Source of the DNA: Bacteroidetes bacterium GWF2_49_14
Lineage (GTDB): Bacteria; Bacteroidota; Bacteroidia; Bacteroidales; UBA12481
Direction of reading: 5' to 3'
Length of the DNA: 45,441 bases
NCBI GenBank assembly: GCA_001769295.1
Contig: MEOR01000031.1
Location: 43,667-89,107 of the forward strand
The notes under the pieces are model-generated. The model was not told the DNA's origin. It saw only the letters and a program-made list of their open reading frames with translations, and did not search any database. Shown here in pieces: positions 43,668-45,441 of the stretch. Each line of letters starts with the position of its first letter. The stretch's first letter is position 1. The translations under genes and the position numbers were made by a program.

Positions 43668-44260
43668 ACCAGGGCGAAGGAACGGGCTTCGGAATCCCAG
43701 GGGCGGGCCGACAGGATAGCCGGAAGGATCTCCTCAGGGGTGCTGACCACCGTCCACATTTCCCGGTGCCTCTCGCGCAGGAATCGGTTCCCGATCATTG
43801 AATCGAGGAGCTGCAGCAGAGGATCGTAAAACCCGAAACTGTTCAGGATGATCATCGGTTTTGAGAAAGTGCCCAGCCGCTTGTTGCTGAGCGTCTCCAT
43901 GAACTCTTCCATGGTACCGCAGCCGCCCGGGAAGGTGACAACGGCATCAACATTGCTGATCATCAGGTCTTTGCGATCAGCCATAGTCTCAACCAGGATC
44001 AGTTCGCTGAGGGAGTGATGGTGCCATTCCACCTCCATCATGAAGCGCGGCATGATCCCCACCGCACGGCCCCCGAGCTCCATGATCCTGTCGGCCATCA
44101 CCCCCATCAGGCCGCTCCTGCTTCCGCCGAAAACCAGGTCGATCTTTTCAGCCGCCAGGATTTCGGAAAAGCGACGGCCCTGTTCCATGTATTTCTCAGG
44201 GGTTTGGGTGCTGGATGCGCAGTATACGCATATGCGATTGTGTATCAGGTTATTGTCCAT
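43661..44260 (-). CDS. LOG family protein (nucleoside-monophosphate phosphoribohydrolase)
   Basis: 199 residues, full length. Family motifs GGSRSGLMGVMAD and PGGCGTMEEFME, the latter being the PGGxGTxxE phosphoribohydrolase signature. In plants and some bacteria LOG enzymes release cytokinin bases or free nucleobases from nucleoside 5'-monophosphates; here a role in nucleotide salvage is likely. It follows the purine nucleoside phosphorylase gene 3 bases downstream on the same strand, which supports that role. Confidence 0.92.
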   Translation of the reverse strand: MDNNLIHNRICVYCASSTQTPEKYMEQGRRFSEILAAEKIDLVFGGSRSGLMGVMADRIMELGGRAVGIMPRFMMEVEWHHHSLSELILVETMADRKDLMISNVDAVVTFPGGCGTMEEFMETLSNKRLGTFSKPMIILNSFGFYDPLLQLLDSMIGNRFLRERHREMWTVVSTPEEILPAILSARPWDSEARSFALVQ

Positions 44261-44263
44261 GAT

Positions 44264-45088
44264 TTAACGTGAATAGGGTGAGTGTTCGAGTACTCCTTTG
44301 AAAAGAGCGGCCAGATCGGTACCGGCCCGGTTGGCTGCCACCTGCACATCCTGGTGGGAATTTTCGGTGAAATTTCCGGTGACGGCAACATTTGTGATCA
44401 CCGATACCCCAAAAACGGGCAGCTCCATGTGCCGCGCCACAATGACCTCCGGGATTGTGGACATGCCAATGGCATCCCCTCCGATGAGCCGGTAATGCGT
44501 GTATTCGGCCGGAGTCTCAAAACTGGGTCCGGGATTTCCGATATATACCCCTTCCCGAAGCTTTATTCCGATCTTATCCGCGATCGTATGGGCCAGCACG
44601 ATCAGCTGCCGGTCATAGGGCTCGCTCATGTCGGGAAACCGCGTCCCCATCTCGCCAAGGTTGGCACCCCGGAGCGGGTTCTCGGGAAAGAAGTTGATGT
44701 GGTCGCGGATCACCATCAGGTTACCGACTTCAAAGCCCGGATTGATTCCGCCGGCGGCATTGGACAGGAGCACCTGCCTGATACCCAGGGCTTTAAGCAC
44801 GCGAAGGGGGAAGGTGACCTCCTGCATCGTGTACCCTTCGTAATAATGAAAGCGTCCCTGCATGGCTACCACCGGAATGCCTCCGAGCTCGCCAAAAATC
44901 AGGTTCCCCTGGTGCCCCTCAACGGTGGTTACGGGGAAATTGGGGATTTCATCATACGGGATTCGGTCCGATATTTTGATCTCGTGAACCAGGCCGCCCA
45001 GGCCGGTCCCCAGAACTATGCCGGAGGAAGGCCGCACAACGGTCCGGGTTTTCAGGAATTCGGCGGTCTCAACTATTTTGTTCCACAT
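44264..45088 (-). CDS. punA: Purine-nucleoside phosphorylase (trimeric class)
   Basis: 274 residues, normal for the family. Motifs: phosphate-binding GIVLGTGLGGL and VEGHQGN, GRFHYYEGY, NAAGGINPGF, purine-binding GNPGPSFETPAEY and the GDAIGMSTIPE signature. It cleaves inosine and guanosine with phosphate, giving the base and ribose 1-phosphate, in the cytoplasm. The start overlaps the lpxK end by 20 bases, and the LOG gene follows after 3 bases, so lpxK, punA and LOG appear to be one operon. Confidence 0.95.
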   Translation of the reverse strand: MWNKIVETAEFLKTRTVVRPSSGIVLGTGLGGLVHEIKISDRIPYDEIPNFPVTTVEGHQGNLIFGELGGIPVVAMQGRFHYYEGYTMQEVTFPLRVLKALGIRQVLLSNAAGGINPGFEVGNLMVIRDHINFFPENPLRGANLGEMGTRFPDMSEPYDRQLIVLAHTIADKIGIKLREGVYIGNPGPSFETPAEYTHYRLIGGDAIGMSTIPEVIVARHMELPVFGVSVITNVAVTGNFTENSHQDVQVAANRAGTDLAALFKGVLEHSPYSR

Positions 45089-45441
45089 AATGAAGAATTT
45101 TATTCAGTATCTGAACCCGTGTTTCCGGGTCGAGACCCGGGTCGGATGGGAGGATTTCGAGGGGGAGGGAGCGGAGCTCGGGGAAGCGGCGGAGCTTGAC
45201 GAAGTCCTTTCCGGTGGTGAAGATGGCAGGGGAGCGGTCCCCGCTTTCGCGGGGATCGCCCGACATTGCTTCGTAATAAGTTTGAAGCACCTTACTTGCA
45301 TCCTTCCGCGTGTACCGGTGGTGGTCACCGTACCGAAGGTGTTTGATGATCGTATGTGTCCGGGTGATGCGGTCGATGAGGGGCTGGGGGTTGGCGATGC
45401 CGGTGATGAGGATCACTTCGGATGAAGGTCCGGGGAGCGGG
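45069..45441 (-). CDS. lpxK: Tetraacyldisaccharide 4'-kinase LpxK, 3' part only
   Basis: The last 124 or so codons; the frame runs off the window edge at 45441. LpxK phosphorylates the lipid A disaccharide at the inner membrane. The C-terminal landmarks are GIANPQPLI, HLRYGDHHRYTRKD and IFTTGKDFVKL. Two palindromic repeats are coded in frame: GDPRESGDRS from 45238-45255 just before IFTTGKD, where relatives as I recall them have a shorter loop, and DPGLDPETRV from 45125-45140 near the C-terminus. It overlaps the punA start by 20 bases. Confidence 0.85.
   Translation of the reverse strand, partial: PLPGPSSEVILITGIANPQPLIDRITRTHTIIKHLRYGDHHRYTRKDASKVLQTYYEAMSGDPRESGDRSPAIFTTGKDFVKLRRFPELRSLPLEILPSDPGLDPETRVQILNKILHYVEQNS
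45125..45140. repeat. CCGGGTC-GA-GACCCGG palindrome inside lpxK
   Basis: Perfect 7-bp arms with a 2-nt loop, coding DPGLDPE near the C-terminus of LpxK. It resembles a dispersed-repeat core, but only one copy is in the window. Confidence 0.55.
45238..45255. repeat. CCCCGC..GCGGGG palindrome inside lpxK
   Basis: TCCCCGC (45238-45244) and GCGGGGA (45249-45255) around TTTC: the same core as the intergenic copies at 40391-40535, here inside a coding gene and read as GDPRESGD. Confidence 0.8.

Noticed and set aside
44282-45199. 305-codon + strand open frame
   Set aside because: It is antisense to punA and lpxK, both with firm family motifs, and its own translation shows no domain.

Overview
The window reads as a chromosomal segment of a Bacteroidota bacterium, most likely an environmental Bacteroidales-type polysaccharide degrader. 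The support is two secreted enzymes or binding proteins with type IX secretion (T9SS) C-terminal sorting tails, 'two-component regulator propeller' histidine kinases, a Bacteroidetes-style TonB, DUF4861, DUF4386 and DUF4468 proteins, 6-bladed beta-propeller lipoproteins, and core genes (hflX, asd, punA, lpxK) of that phylum's type. Start codons are mostly ATG with weak Shine-Dalgarno sequences, as usual for the phylum. No phage, IS transposase, rRNA or CRISPR array was found.

Layout. (1) 1-7.8 kb is a pectin-utilisation cluster: a 5'-truncated pectinesterase-pectate lyase fusion on +, converging on a - strand set (GH105 unsaturated rhamnogalacturonyl hydrolase, DUF4861 lipoprotein, T9SS-exported beta-helix protein). 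Together they would de-esterify and cleave pectin outside the cell and trim unsaturated oligomers. (2) 8.1-9.8 kb holds a four-domain periplasmic rhodanese. (3) 9.8-17.7 kb is a visibly AT-rich run: penicillin-binding-like serine hydrolase, DUF4386 membrane protein, VOC protein, HAD phosphatase, M1-like metallopeptidase and a LytS/LytTR two-component pair. (4) 17.7-23.5 kb on - is MazG, then a nuclease-helicase (DUF2075), a beta-propeller lipoprotein and a DUF6259 glycosidase, the last three with overlapping ends. (5) 24-26.9 kb is a decayed zone: a 33-bp-arm hairpin, a broken bile-acid:Na+ symporter-like gene, an intact di-heme cytochrome and a repeat. (6) 26.9-35.1 kb is a tightly coupled signalling cassette: two propeller histidine kinases, a stand-alone receiver, and a receiver-adenylate cyclase fusion. 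(7) 35.2-36.9 kb holds a small glycine/histidine-rich protein, a rearranged second copy of zone 5 carrying a DUF4468 gene, and tRNA-Ala(GGC). (8) 37.1-45.4 kb is ordinary chromosome: tonB, hflX, a serine hydrolase lipoprotein, asd, a lamin-tail protein, a LOG protein, punA and a truncated lpxK.

The most unusual features are at the sequence level. Zones 5 and 7 look like two copies of one ancestral locus that lost complementary genes (one kept the cytochrome, the other DUF4468), with deletion end points at short direct repeats. In the last 5 kb, several families of short palindromic repeats sit in frame inside coding genes (asd, the lamin-tail gene, lpxK), in the manner described for Rickettsia palindromic elements. 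Both observations come from reading the bases and can be tested directly. The best candidate for an undescribed functional system is the two-sensor / receiver / receiver-cyclase cassette, which would join extracellular carbohydrate-type sensing to cAMP.
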